DNA from: Suillus spraguei
Taxonomy: Eukaryota > Basidiomycota > Agaricomycetes > Boletales > Suillaceae
NCBI GenBank assembly: GCA_016800925.1
Contig: JABCPU010000035.1
Span: forward strand, 239,513 to 303,512
Direction: 5' to 3'
DNA: 64,000 nucleotides
The position numbers and the translations under genes are program-made. The notes below the pieces were generated by a model that searched no databases, was not told the DNA's origin, and saw only the letters and a list, made by a program, of their open reading frames with translations. This document shows positions 12,201 to 23,195 of this stretch, in pieces (position 1 is the first letter of the stretch; each line of letters opens with the position of its first letter).

Positions 12201-13963
12201 TGACGAAAGTAGACGTTTTGGTGCGTGCCCGACCGCGCGATTGTACATACCCGACCATATGATGTAGCGGATCAAAACGAATAACGAGGTCACAAGCCTG
12301 AGAGAAGATCAGCTGGCGCATGACAACAAAATTGAAAATCCTTACGGGAAAGTCAAGACCTTCCTCAGCTACTGAGGTTGCTATAACTGCGACGCCCGCC
12401 CTTAGATCAGCACGTTGACAAACATGGAGATATCGACCCACGCAAATTCAAAGTACCATCACGGAAGGACTTCACGACATCTTGCTGACGTGCGAGACCC
12501 ATTCCCTTCACGTTGGCTGTGGCTGCGTGTTTACCACGGTGCCCATGGCCACCACCATGGCCAACAAGCTCCGCACATCGAATACTGCCTCGAAGCTCTG
12601 GTATGCATGAAAGAATCTTCGCTAGACAGGCCGCTACCTGCCGTTGCTCCACAAATACAATTCCCTGAAAAGTCGGAGAACAATGTTCGAGTAGCACTTC
12701 TGCAAGTGCCTTGACTTTTGGTGAGCACCATGCGAGTGGTACAGTTATTGGTACAGCAGTAGGCACGGAATCATCTTCGAAGAAAGGTCGAAATTCACAG
12801 AGGATGAAGTCAATCTGTTCAAGGTCAGAAGGAATGACTATAGCAGTCTCTGACGATTCGTCGATGTCCATGCCAGGGTATGCATCGTCGTCATAATTAA
12901 TGCGTGGTTTGTCCTTGATTGATGCTTCTAGGTCATTAATGATCTGGGAGATTCGTGCTTTGATATCGTGGTATAGGTAGAGGTCGGCACAATAAGGACC
13001 CAGGCTGTTTCGGGTGACATGATATTTCATCTGAAGCTTCTCCCACGGAATGGCAACGTCGAGGGAGGGGAATAAAGACACACAGTCCCATAGGTTAGGA
13101 TTCAGGTAGATGTAATTGGTGGGCGGGGGGTAGTACTCCTTGATGATCTGTGGATAATTCGTCAGGTCCTGAGTTCCAGAACTAGGGAGTAGAATACCTC
13201 AAGGGGACGGGGGGAATTATGAAGTAGCTCTGACACATGCTCACGGACTGCAATGACAATAGCGTCAAGGTTCCTCTCGAGTGTCATGAGAGATCCCTGA
13301 GCATCTTTTGGATTCCAAATTGGAGAGGCAGTCATGCCAAACACCTTTGGACGCTGGAATGACGGAGTTTGGAAATATTCCCGCATGATGCCATTGTAAG
13401 CATGATTTTTCCTAGTATGATGACACTCGTCAAAGACCAGAAGAGAAACCTGTTTTGCGCGTAAGAAAGGTTAGTTTCAAGAGGAGATTGGCTAAATACC
13501 TTGTCGATGCTCCAGTGTGAATGGGTGACTATGTTCAAAAATATTTGTGCTGATAACGTCACTCAGTCATCAAAGGGAAGCTATGACGGAGGTGCATACC
13601 AGTCATAACAACAACGTCAGACTTCTCGAAAGATGTTCTCCAGTTTGCACGATCCGTAAGCTCCAGATCGAGAGATCCATGAAACTTCTTGACTCGCAAA
13701 GGAGTGTGCGCGGCAATAAAGTTGGCCTGTTGCTCAACCAGAGCTACCTTGGGTACAAGAAAAACGATGACTTTGCCGCGAGCGCTCTCTTGAAGCACGA
13801 TCCATTTGATGAGCAAAATACTGATGAAAGTCTTCCCACTGCCGGTGTCGAGCGCTGCAATGACATTGCATTCTTGAGCGCGTTGAAAAATTTCCTCTTG
13901 ATATCTTCGAGGGAGAATGGTCTCGTTGACGGATTGTAATGAAGACTCTTGAGTAAAGGTCAT
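9224..13963 (-). CDS. Dicer-like endoribonuclease
   Basis: Cuts long double-stranded RNA into small RNAs for gene silencing. From ATG 13963 the order is: a DExD helicase with Walker A LDTGSGKTFISILL; DECHHTRKNHAYNGIM near 13425-13384, split from the preceding exon by an intron; a helicase C domain with VIATSVAEEGLDFP and YVQSRGRARTKT; a Dicer dimerisation region near 11950-11700; a long middle region where PAZ would lie but where I recognise no clear PAZ; and two RNase III domains. RNase IIIa has QRLETLGDSVLKL and DCMEATLGAAFL. RNase IIIb has YQRLEFLGDG, spliced across an intron to AVIDLVVMKYL, and DVLESIVGAVLVD. Both carry the catalytic acidic residues. The C terminus (VVVHDVVVVGPITATNLSL...) ends acidic (DDDVVDMDVEE) at 9224. 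About 1,450 aa after removing short introns is normal for fungal Dicers. It is head-to-head with SF3b4. Confidence 0.93.
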
Positions 13964-14185
13964 TGAGATTGAAATGGATGGTGTTGAATATAGAGAAAGA
14001 TCAATTAATTACTCTGCATAATATATACAGGACGAGACAGAAGGGGTGACGATATCGATGACAGAACTCGCCTAATTGGTGATCACAATATTGAAGTTTG
14101 GATGCCTCGGAAGGCATCATGTGGCCGTGGGAGATTCTCCGGGCCTTACTTACATGTAGGCTGAATACGACCTCATTCAGTGACA
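13964..14185. promoter_or_regulatory. Divergent promoter, Dicer-like / SF3b4
   Basis: The two start codons (13963 minus, 14186 plus) are separated by only 222 bp, so both promoters and leaders must share this stretch. An AT-rich patch (around 13997-14030, including ATAATATATAC) lies on the Dicer side. No known operator was recognised. Confidence 0.6.
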
Positions 14186-15340
14186 ATGTCCGGAAGACCT
14201 CAAGACGATAGAAACCAGGAGGCTACTGTATACTTGGTATGTGCATCGTTCAGCCTCATGCCACAAAATTCCATACTCATTTAACGACGATAGGGTAATC
14301 TTGATGAACGGTGCACTGATGCACTCATTTGGGAGTTGATGCTGCAAGCAGGACCTGTCGGTGGGCAAGTCGTCTAATCCACCACCTATTTAAACTGACG
14401 ATGTATAGTAAACGTGCATCTTCCAAAGGATCGTATTTCAATGGCTCACCAGGGGTACGGTTTCTGTGAGTTCTTGACAGAGGAGGATGCCGAGTATGCA
14501 TGCAAAATCATGAACCAGATAAAATTATGGGGTAAGCCCATCAGGGTGAACAAGGCAAGTTGTTTTGAATGTTGTTTCGGAGGTTTATACTAATCACATG
14601 TCTCACACAGGCATCATCCGATAAAAAACAACTGGATGTGGGAGCAAACCTCTTTATCGGCAACTTGGACGAGAACGTAGACGAGCGACTACTATACGAT
14701 ACTTTCAGCGCGTTTGGTATGATGGCTACTACAGCAAAGGCACGTACCCAGTACGCGGACATTTTGCTTCACTAACAGATTCTGATAGATTGCACGAGAC
14801 CCTAGCACGGGGCTTTCAAAGGGTTATGGCTTTGTCTCATATACCGACTTCGAGTCTTCCGACGCCGCAACAGAGTCCATGAACGGCCAGTTCCTGATGA
14901 ACAAAGCCATCACTGTGCAGTATGCGTTTAAAAAAGACGGCAAAGGCGAGCGTCACGGCACCTCAGCAGAACGTCTGCTCGCCGCACAAGCACGGAAGAA
15001 CAACGCGCTTCCCGTCACCTCCCGGCCTCCTCCTGTACAGATGGCTTTTGGCGCTCGTCCCCCTATGCCAGGGTTCCAGGGTCCTTATCAGGGGCAGTTT
15101 GCGGGCGTGCTTGCTCAGCCGCCACCTCCCCCCGGTTTCAACCCGCCGCAGACGGTTGTTCCACAAGGGATGCCAGTGATGGGAGGCATGCCACCTGTAG
15201 GGATGGGAATACCGCCTCCACCTCCCAACATGTCCATGTTTTCTCCTGGAGTATTCCCACCCCCTCCACCACCTGGTTTCGCCGTGCAAAATGTACCTGG
15301 AGCCATGGTTCCACCCCCTCCTCCTGTACCTCCTTATTAA
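14186..15340 (+). CDS. SF3B4: Splicing factor 3B subunit 4 (SF3b49/Hsh49)
   Basis: U2 snRNP SF3b component that contacts pre-mRNA upstream of the branch site; nuclear. Exon 1 from ATG 14186 reads [17 protein letters not shown] with a GTATGT donor at 14237. The next exon reads [23 protein letters not shown], then [19 protein letters not shown], completing RRM1 (RNP2 VYLGNL, RNP1 HQGYGFCEF). RRM2 starts at [21 protein letters not shown] and continues after an intron with [17 protein letters not shown] (RNP1 GYGFVSY). The C-terminal third is proline/glycine/methionine-rich ([40 protein letters not shown]), as in SF3B4 orthologues. Four or five short introns are seen. The order of two RRMs then a Pro-rich tail and the overall length fit the family well. 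Confidence 0.95.
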
Positions 15341-15713
15341 ACAGTGGTGAAACATTGGTGAATGTCTGTTGCTGATTCAGTAGTCTTACTAAAGGATCAG
15401 GTTATTTTCCTGTACATGTAAGTTTCTCGAACAACATTTGATTGCTGAGTCGAGTCTACTAAGCCTGGACATACTTAATTTGTGCCAATTGTTCTTACAC
15501 GTAGGGTTTCATATTTTTTAAACAGGCTCTCGACGCACTGATGGGCAGCTCGGGCATAATATTCCTGGCAGGGACATATCATCATAAATGTCTTATAGAT
15601 TTACAGCAAGTGGTATGAATCTAAATCGATATCACGCTGGGTATTCATTGTATCTTGATCTTCTCTGCAACGCCTTGAGAACCATCAGCACCGCTCCAGG
15701 TATAAAAAATAAC
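15341..15713. other. Intergenic between convergent genes
   Basis: 373 bp between the SF3b4 stop and the stop of the leftward membrane-protein gene. It should hold the two 3' UTRs. No coding signal was seen. Confidence 0.45.
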
Positions 15714-16703
15714 TCAGAACTCACTCTTCTTCCAGATAGGTCCAAAGTTCCTCGTGGTCCGGGTGGAGAACAATACTACGAGAATTAGCGCGCACAGCGC
15801 ACGGGCGGATTCTGAATCCATGGGACCAACCTTACCACCTCCGAGGGCAGTCGAAATTGCACTATGGAGCTCGGCCCAGAACGGCTGAGCGTGTGTGAGG
15901 AGCGCATAGAGTCCCGTGATAAGCGGGGCGGACCAGATGTCAGTGGCTGTCCAGCCATAGGGCTTGAGCTCTTCGGGGGTTGTCAGTGTAAGCGGTGTAG
16001 GCTCCATGAGCGAGAACATATTCGTTATGAAGAAGCCGCCATTGGCGATGACCTGTGGTAGGCAAGGGTGGTTAGAGGTATGGAGATATCACGAGCAGCG
16101 ATCACATACGAGAGATGAAAGAAGAAGAGCCCATGGGGAAGATGCAATGACAGGGGATGTGTGGGTGATAACGGGTGGTGGTATGAGGCTGCACAGGAGC
16201 ATTGCGCGGGTAAATCCGTCGACAATGGATAGAGGAAGCTCGGTGCTGAGTGACATGGACGGTAGGACAGGGATATACTCTACAATCGCTTGTGCAGCGA
16301 TGTACAATCCAGGAGAAACACCCGAGAACATGAAAGATGGCAGAATACCAAGTAGAGGACCTGCGCATAGGGAACGTGAGTCAGTATGCGCAGCCCCGAC
16401 ACCTCCCTACATCAAAGAGTTAGTAGTACCTATGATAGCCTCTCCTCCAAATACAATCGTCAGCATGGCACATGCATCCCTCACAAAGGATCTCTCCTCT
16501 GTAAGTGCGAGTTTATTCTCTTCAGTAGTTCCGAGTCGCTGACAGTGTCTGGCATACAAATTTTCCCTCATCTGTCTCAAAGCGATACAAAGCCTGAATA
16601 CGGCTACCAAATCGAGGGAGCAGACCTTGGTACCGAACCAGGTAAATGGTGCTATTGGTTCAACAGCATATCGATACAGAGAGATGAACGGCTGGAGAGA
16701 CAT
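15714..16703 (-). CDS. Polytopic membrane protein, possibly TRIC-like cation channel
   Basis: The exons join cleanly on the minus strand. ATG 16703 gives MSLQPFISLYRYAVEPIAPF and, later, DACAMLTIVFGGEAIIG. An intron ending CCCTATGCGCAG leads to GPLLGILPSFMFSGVSPGLY. Then come AIVEYIPVLPS and ALLLSSL, joined across GTATGT...CACAG to VIANGGFFITNMFSLMEP, and the C terminus is ALCALILVVLFSTRTTRNFG...KKSEF. About 280 aa with six or seven hydrophobic segments, the FGGE motif and the glycine-rich paired segments resemble trimeric intracellular cation channels (PF05197), which sit in the ER membrane. That family assignment is inference from layout; the membrane-protein call is firm. It is convergent with SF3b4. 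Confidence 0.55.
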
Positions 16704-16884
16704 AACAACGCGGGAAGTTCGGAACAGAAGTGAGAATCCTGAACTTAGCGCCTGAACTTGGAAGCGCTAGAAGGGATTTTCCGAGTTAACAGTCCGCTGG
16801 CGGCTTCAGCGCGTTTACGGCCCGGCTCCTCCGAGTCTAGTTATTATACACCTCCAAGTTCCATTACAAGCTAGTATTTTGTTC
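16704..16884. other. Intergenic between two minus-strand genes
   Basis: 181 bp upstream of the membrane-protein start and downstream of the amidohydrolase stop. It is probably the membrane-protein promoter. No other feature was seen. Confidence 0.4.
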
Positions 16885-19800
16885 TTATTCTGCATTGAAC
16901 GGCGGAAGCACCTGCTTCCTCTTGATGGGCCAAACTTCCTCCATGGTCTCCGCATCCCATATCCGCCCACCGCGAACGACATACCTGATATACCGTGTGT
17001 GACGGATATTATCCTGCAACAGGTCAAAGCCAGGCGGGAAGATGACGAGGTCTGCAAGTTTACCACCCGAGATGGACCCGAGGCTGTCAAAGAGACCGAA
17101 AGTGATTGCAGCATCAGCAGTTGCTGCGCGAATCACCTGCGATGAGGATTAGACTCAACAAATAAAGGTGGTGTAGGTAAACGAACCTCATAATTGCTCA
17201 GTCCGCCTGCTTTGGCATAGAACATCTCCTGGTGGTACATGAGTCCAAGAGGCGGTTCGCCATGCGCCCCGATATGGGCGCGCAGTCCCCTATGCACCAT
17301 ATTCGCTACGGATGCAGAAACGTTCCATAGTGCCATCGCTGGAACGAAAGAGTTAACCGACTTGTCACTAGCCATGAATCCATGTGAAGCATACAGTTGA
17401 ACGGCCGGCTTGTGCTCTCTGAAATCCCTTCCAGGGTGTCGTGTCGTGTGTGCGTGCGGAGTCTGATAACAAGTTATTGAGCGCATATCGTTAAAAGTTG
17501 AAGCAGAGACACACTTCGGATCGTTCGGGATATCCTCCGTTGCCCAAAGATATTGCTCTCCGAACATGCCTCCATAATCGACGATGTGCGTTGGAGTAGA
17601 TCCGGTCCCGCTCATCGTATAGAGCGTGAGAATATCATCGTATAGTACGGACACAGGGATATTATGCTCGATCGTTGTCATCCCTGGTCTAATCAATAAC
17701 CACTAAAGGATCAGAGTTAGGCACTTACCATCTATGATATACGTCAAATCCCAATCATAGTTCATTCCCTGCGACCATGATTAACAGCCCCACTCAACGG
17801 AACGAGAAAACAGATACTTACACCTTCGGGCACACACAGCATCCCCACTTGACGTGCAGCTGTCAACAACCGTTGTCTTGCAGCCCTCGTCGGCAAATTG
17901 TAGTTCTTGTAGCTCCAGCTTGCATCTCCCCCTTCGGCCTTGATCCTTATAAGTGCTTCACGCGCCTCGCGCATGCTCGCAATGTCTTGATGTATGCTGT
18001 AGTCAGATGCACCATAGATGACTGCGCCGGTATGGAAGAGCCGCGGGCCAGCTATAAGTCCAGACTCAATGCGTCCGCGTTCGACGTAGCCGAGGGAGTT
18101 ATGTAGACTTGGGCTGTAAATTCGGGAGGGAAGTGGTTATTGGATAAGCGGAAAGAAAATCACGCACTTGTGTAGTGTAGTCACACCGTACGCAAGGAAA
18201 GCCTGCATCTCCCATGACGTTGCTGGGTACTTGTCTTCTGTACCAGCCCAGTGTGCGTGTGAATCGATAAAACCTGGGACGACGTACCCTATGCGTCACG
18301 CAACGTCAGCCCTTTTCCACAGATTATGGATGAAACCACTGACCGCCCTCAGCATCGATTTCAAACGCCCCCATCAGTCCCTCGCCGACATTCGGGCCGC
18401 CAACAGCCTCGACAACTCCGCTCCGAATTACAACGCTCGCGCCTAGTCTTAAATCCTGTGTGAGTACGCCGTTCTCCATACTCAAAACTGTCGCATTGTG
18501 GATGATGACCACATCAGCGTTGCTCTCGGCTGCAATTGATCTTTGTGGGCCATCTACTATTGGTCTGTACGCCTCGTTGGATAGCCGCTGTACATCGGGG
18601 GTATAAGCGACATCCACTGCTGTGACATCCAGCAAGCCCCGGACACAGTCGATTCCGAAATTAGATGTGTCAGCTTCGATCGTGCCCGTGCACGAGGAAA
18701 GGCGGGAGAGCTGAAGAGTATGGAGGTATGGACCTATTTTGTGTAGCACTTAGCTAGGTCAAAGTGCATTTAGAAGAGAAACGAACGAACCAAGGAACCA
18801 TCCAATCACACTTCCGTCACTACTAAACACGACATCATGCCCACCGTCTCCACTCAAACGCGCTAAGTTCTTCGGTGCCTTCCCAGGTTTGGCCCACATC
18901 GCCTTCCCAGAATCTACTGAGGAAGGTGACGCATAATATACGTGAAATAAGCTGACAAATGCTGCACCCCCTGTTGCTTGATTGTGCCCAGCTAGTCTTG
19001 AAGTCATCGAGGGCATGGATCTGGACGGTGAAAAAACAAGTTCATCGGTTCCCTTTCCCCTAGCAACCACCTCTTCAGTACCATCGCGCAACGAGACCCG
19101 AAGTACACTGTCAGATTGTTGAACGAGGATTTCACTAGACTTGCCATCCACGAACGACAGCTTGACGACATCAGAAGGGTCGATACTACTTTGGATGTAG
19201 CGCAGCTCAGTTAATTCGACCGTGCCATCGGAGCAGGAATGGGAGGGAAGAGTGATGTCTCCGACCCAGACTCCAGTTTGTGCAGTAGCCACCACGTTAC
19301 CGGTCAACACATCCCCACCCGTCTTCACCAGTACAGCTGTCCGCACGCCGTTTCCCGCAGAATCACTTACTACAGCACCAAACCACCGCCCCTTGGGAAG
19401 TCCAACCACCTCCCACACTTTTCCGCTCTCCAGATCTGCCAGCTCCAGGAACGAGAAATGTGTATTATCCCATCGTGCATGTAAAATGAAGGAAGACGCA
19501 GGGACAAAGGAAGGTGAGTAGTATCCTGCGGATGGGTGCAGGTGCGGAATACGCCGGGCAGGCTTTGAAGTCCCAAGGAAATTGGCGTCATCGATGGGGT
19601 CCAAGGTAATCGGGTCGACGAGGGAGTCCCCAAGCGCCTGCACCCATGTCTGACCCGCACCTGAAAATGCTGCATGCTCGCCAGATTCATCCAGGGCGAG
19701 CTGGGTGAAGGCACGCACGCGCTGCGGGCCTGATTCAAACTTGCGTACATCAGTCTTCGTACGTCGAGTTTCCGCGAGCTTCTTCGATATTTGCGCTGTG

Positions 19801-21558
19801 AACGGGATCACCTTTGGCATAAGGTCTGTATCGTCGGTGGCTCTACTGGCGGCGACAAGTTCCCCCTCTGCGTTACGCGCCAATGGAACTTGCCAGATCT
19901 GCCCAGCAGCCCAGATAATGATGCCAGGCGAGGACGAAGAGGGCGTGAATGCAAAGGACGGGTATGTACCCATCGGCGCGTAGATTGTCGAGAGGTCATA
20001 GGTGAGCCCGTGCCAGATATGATGCAGAGTGCCCGTGTTAAGATCCCTGTCGTCGAAGGAATGTCAGTTGAGCCAAGTGATAGTACACAGATACACGGAT
20101 ATAAAAGAATTGTGGCGATTAAAAATATTGGAGAGATACGCCGACTCTCGAGAACATTATAGATGAATCACTACTCACTTAAGTACGAGTGCTTCCTTGT
20201 CCCTCACACGACGCACGAATGCAAGCGTACGTGCATCACGCGAGAGTATAGGTCGGCTTGCACCACCAGGGAAGGCGTCAACGAGCGTCTTTTCCACGCC
20301 TGTCGTCAAGTTACGCTGGAAGATCGCGTAGATGCCCTGATGGACATCTGGATGCGCATGAGGAACAAGTACACGAGGCATTGATGAAACAACAAATGCT
20401 AACGCACCTTTGGAATATGTGTAGCTGCCATCAATATCTCTCACATTACCAGCATAAATTAGCGCATCATCACCCGCCCATATGAACTGTTCGTGTCCGA
20501 CCTGCTGCTCCACATAGTCTGCTTTTGTCCACCCCATAGGTAGGCTCTTTGACACCAAACGCTTTCCGGCGCCTGCCTCAACCTGTGACTGGGCATGGAC
20601 AGCGGGAACAGGGAACTCCCATCCTTCGCCAGCTCCAAGCGAGCGTCTAGAGTAGTACCACTTTGTTGCGACGATCTTATCCCCTGAAGGATGCCAGCGC
20701 GGGTCAGACACCCAGTTATACGTCTCATTCGTGATGCGCTGCGCTATACTTTCATGAGCATCCCGCCTTGACAAAGAAGTAATTTATATTGCTACCATTT
20801 ACCCTTCCCTCCATTGTCAATCTCCTCAGTTTCTTCTCATTTGTCTCCTGTATACCTCGTGCGAGTTGCTCCTCGTCGTGGATCTTCAGCTCAAGCTCGT
20901 ACGATGAGCTGACATGCGCACGAACGTCCATGGCCGTGCACCCATCCGCTGCCCAGGGCATTACCCACAGATTGTCAGCGCCGAGCCCTGCGTCGCTTTT
21001 GAACGCGAGCCTGTCGCCTGAGGGTGAAAACCGCGGATCCGCATCGTGTGGGACACCTGTGAGGACTGGCACTGCTTCTGTTCTCCCTCCTACTCCTCCA
21101 GCAACTCCTAAATACGCATCACCCGGTAGGCAATATACATCCCCTGCCATGTCAAATACGATATCCCCACTCACGGGGTGTACGTCGAGTCGCAACCATG
21201 TACCCTCTGTCACCTCGTAGGACAGTGTGCGAGGGTAGGGGAAGTCCACAGAAATGTCCCAGGGTTCATGTGCACGCAGAGGGAAATCGTCGTCTGCAAA
21301 TTCGGATGCGGGGTCATCCCTATCGTCTAGCAAGGCTCCAGAATACTTGGCACGGAAAAATAGAGTTACAGAGTGATCAGGGAGGGCGAAACGATAAACC
21401 CATGATGCAAGGCAGAGACATGTAACTATTTTCACAGCTGCTAGTCGTAATCGACGAGATTTCGTTTGATAACTGTGGCGAGTCGTGTAATACGTTAGGA
21501 CCTCTTTCGTGGTTGTCGGCGCTTTCTCCGAGTTTGAAACATCAGTCTCGAGGACCAT
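16885..21558 (-). CDS. Membrane-anchored TolB-type propeller / amidohydrolase fusion
   Basis: One large gene of about 1,400 aa. The first ATG in frame is at 21558 (MVLETDVSNSEKAPTTTKEV). A single hydrophobic anchor follows near residues 38-56 (AAVKIVTCLCLASWVYRFAL), so the protein is probably type II and faces the secretory lumen or outside. The N-terminal half has PD40-type propeller repeats, e.g. ADPRFSPSGDRLAFKSDAG, and SDPRWHPSGDKIVATKWYYS. The C-terminal half is a metal-dependent amidohydrolase: VVPGFIDSHAHWAGTEDKYP carries the HxH zinc ligands, and later come MIRPGMTTIEHNIPV and the family's terminal GGKLADLVIFP...RYVVRGGRIWD. In bacteria this domain pair occurs in periplasmic or secreted hydrolases; the substrate here is not predictable. 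Introns are short and numerous. The exons share one order and direction, supporting one gene, but a split into two genes near 18755 cannot be strictly excluded. Confidence 0.82.
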
Positions 21559-21861
21559 TTTCACTTCCTCAGAACCGACGGATGAGTGAACTGAACAAAC
21601 AAGCTTGAAACGGGTTAGTGGGGTTTATACATGTATGGGCGCTTATAAGTCACTTCCGAGGTAACGTCAGTCTGTGTACACGGTACATGCTCACATGCGA
21701 CAGTAGCATATGCAAAATTGAACTGACATGAGAAAAAAAACACCCGTTATTCCAATTCAACTCAGTCATGCCAGTGTGTGGCAGTATCGTAGATAGCATG
21801 AACCTCTGATAAACCAAAAAAGGGACTAGGACTTTGTTCAACGCACGAATAAAAATACAGC
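21559..21861. other. Intergenic upstream of amidohydrolase gene
   Basis: 303 bp containing the promoter of the propeller/amidohydrolase gene and the 3' UTR of the next minus-strand gene. Nothing else was recognised. Confidence 0.4.
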
Positions 21862-22588
21862 TTATGAAGCCTCCTGTTCTGTTCCCTCGGTTTCTTCTGC
21901 AGGAGGAGCAGCTTCCTCTGGTGCAGATTCGTCCACTTTCTCGGATTCTTTCTCTTCAGCTTTCTCTTCCTCCTTTTCTGCCGATTTCTCACCCTCCTGA
22001 CCCTCTTCAATATCCTCTTTGGCACCTTTGCTGCCAATGACAGTGGCATTGATTCTGGCCAGTGAGAGATTACCCAGGGAACCGCCAAAAACTCGCCAAT
22101 AGAACTCACGTTAACATGACATGCACCTTTTCTCCTTCCTCCTCTCCCTCCAACTTGGGTAAATTCACAGTAATGCGCTTGCTTCCTTTCCATCCGAAGC
22201 TCCCGGTAGAAAAGCTCGACGAAACGAGTTCTATAGCCTCCAAGAACCCGGGATCCGTCGACTCAACATCAGTGGGAGGCTTAGTGTGTGAAATGTTAAC
22301 GTGTAAGGGTTGCGCCCGCGACTTGAACGCAGTAGCACCCATTCCCGTCTAGTCATACTGCGCATTGAGAATTAGGGGCTGAGGTGTGCAGGGACACAGA
22401 CCTTCAATCGGGCTGCGCCCTTCTTCCCTGCACCTTTAGTGCTCTTTCTACTCTCTGTTCTGGGTACCTTGGCACTGCGCGTCTCGCGCTTCTCGGTAGC
22501 GGATTCTTCTGCAGCTCGTTTTCTTCCTGCAGGCGCATTATATAGGAGCTGTTGTGAGGAATGCAATAAAGTTGAACTCACCAGCCAT
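21862..22588 (-). CDS. Small basic/acidic protein, function unknown (likely nuclear)
   Basis: The exons join well. ATG 22588 gives MAG, then a GTGAGT...CTGCAG intron leads to RKRAAEESATEKRETRSAKV and KSTKGAGKKGAARLK, a lysine/arginine-rich stretch with several nuclear-localisation-like clusters. After another intron ending ACTAG comes GMGATAFKSRAQPLHVNISH and a folded-looking central part (GFLEAIELVSSSFSTGSFGW, KRITVNLPKLEGEEEGEKVH). After a third intron comes NATVIGSKGAKEDIEEGQEG and a highly acidic glutamate tail ending TEGTEQEAS at TAA 21864-21862. About 190-200 aa. I do not recognise the family. The architecture of basic N terminus, central domain and acidic tail suggests a chromatin or RNA-associated role, which is inference only. 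Confidence 0.75.
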
Positions 22589-23195
22589 AGTTATGGAACA
22601 GGAGATGTTGTGAAATGGGTGTTAGAAGTCAAGAAATATGCGCTTGAAATTGTGGATCCCGAATCGTCGCGTCTGTTTATATCTTGTCAAACTGTCAATA
22701 AATACCACAGGTGGGCGCAAGGTGGACGTGTGACGTCACGCGCGCTGTCACGTCCTTTTGAATGCGCTTTGACCAGGTGCCACAGACAATAAATATCTTG
22801 CAACGTTGACACTCAGTTGACACAGTCGAAGAGCAAGCTCTGAGAGTAGTGAGATCTGAGACACTGCACCACAATAAATGCATTGATCAAACGAACAACA
22901 GGATACAACTACATAGGTTGAAACTACTCATCGGCGAACAACGGGATGACTCCACTCGCATGTAGTAGTTCATACGCTCTAAGAACCATTTACCTGATAT
23001 AACAATTGTCAGGAAATTCCATGAAATGTGCGGGGGAACGAACCTTTAGACCAAGTGCTGGCGTGTAACAATTGAACCGATGACCGAATGCAGAAACTCG
23101 CGCAACCCGGTCCTGCCGTTCTCCCCTACCTTCTCTACCCCCGCCCCGCCCGACGTGCTATCAGTGGACGGGGCTCCGAAGAGCCAACCATAACG
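22589..23195. other. Intergenic between eRF1 and the small acidic protein gene
   Basis: 607 bp holding the promoter of the 22588 gene and the eRF1 3' UTR. Open reading frames here are short and show no family resemblance. No RNA gene or repeat was recognised. Confidence 0.4.

Noticed and set aside
21559..21564. Start of the propeller/amidohydrolase protein at 21564
   Set aside because: That codon is GTG. The ATG two codons later (21558) is the plausible start.
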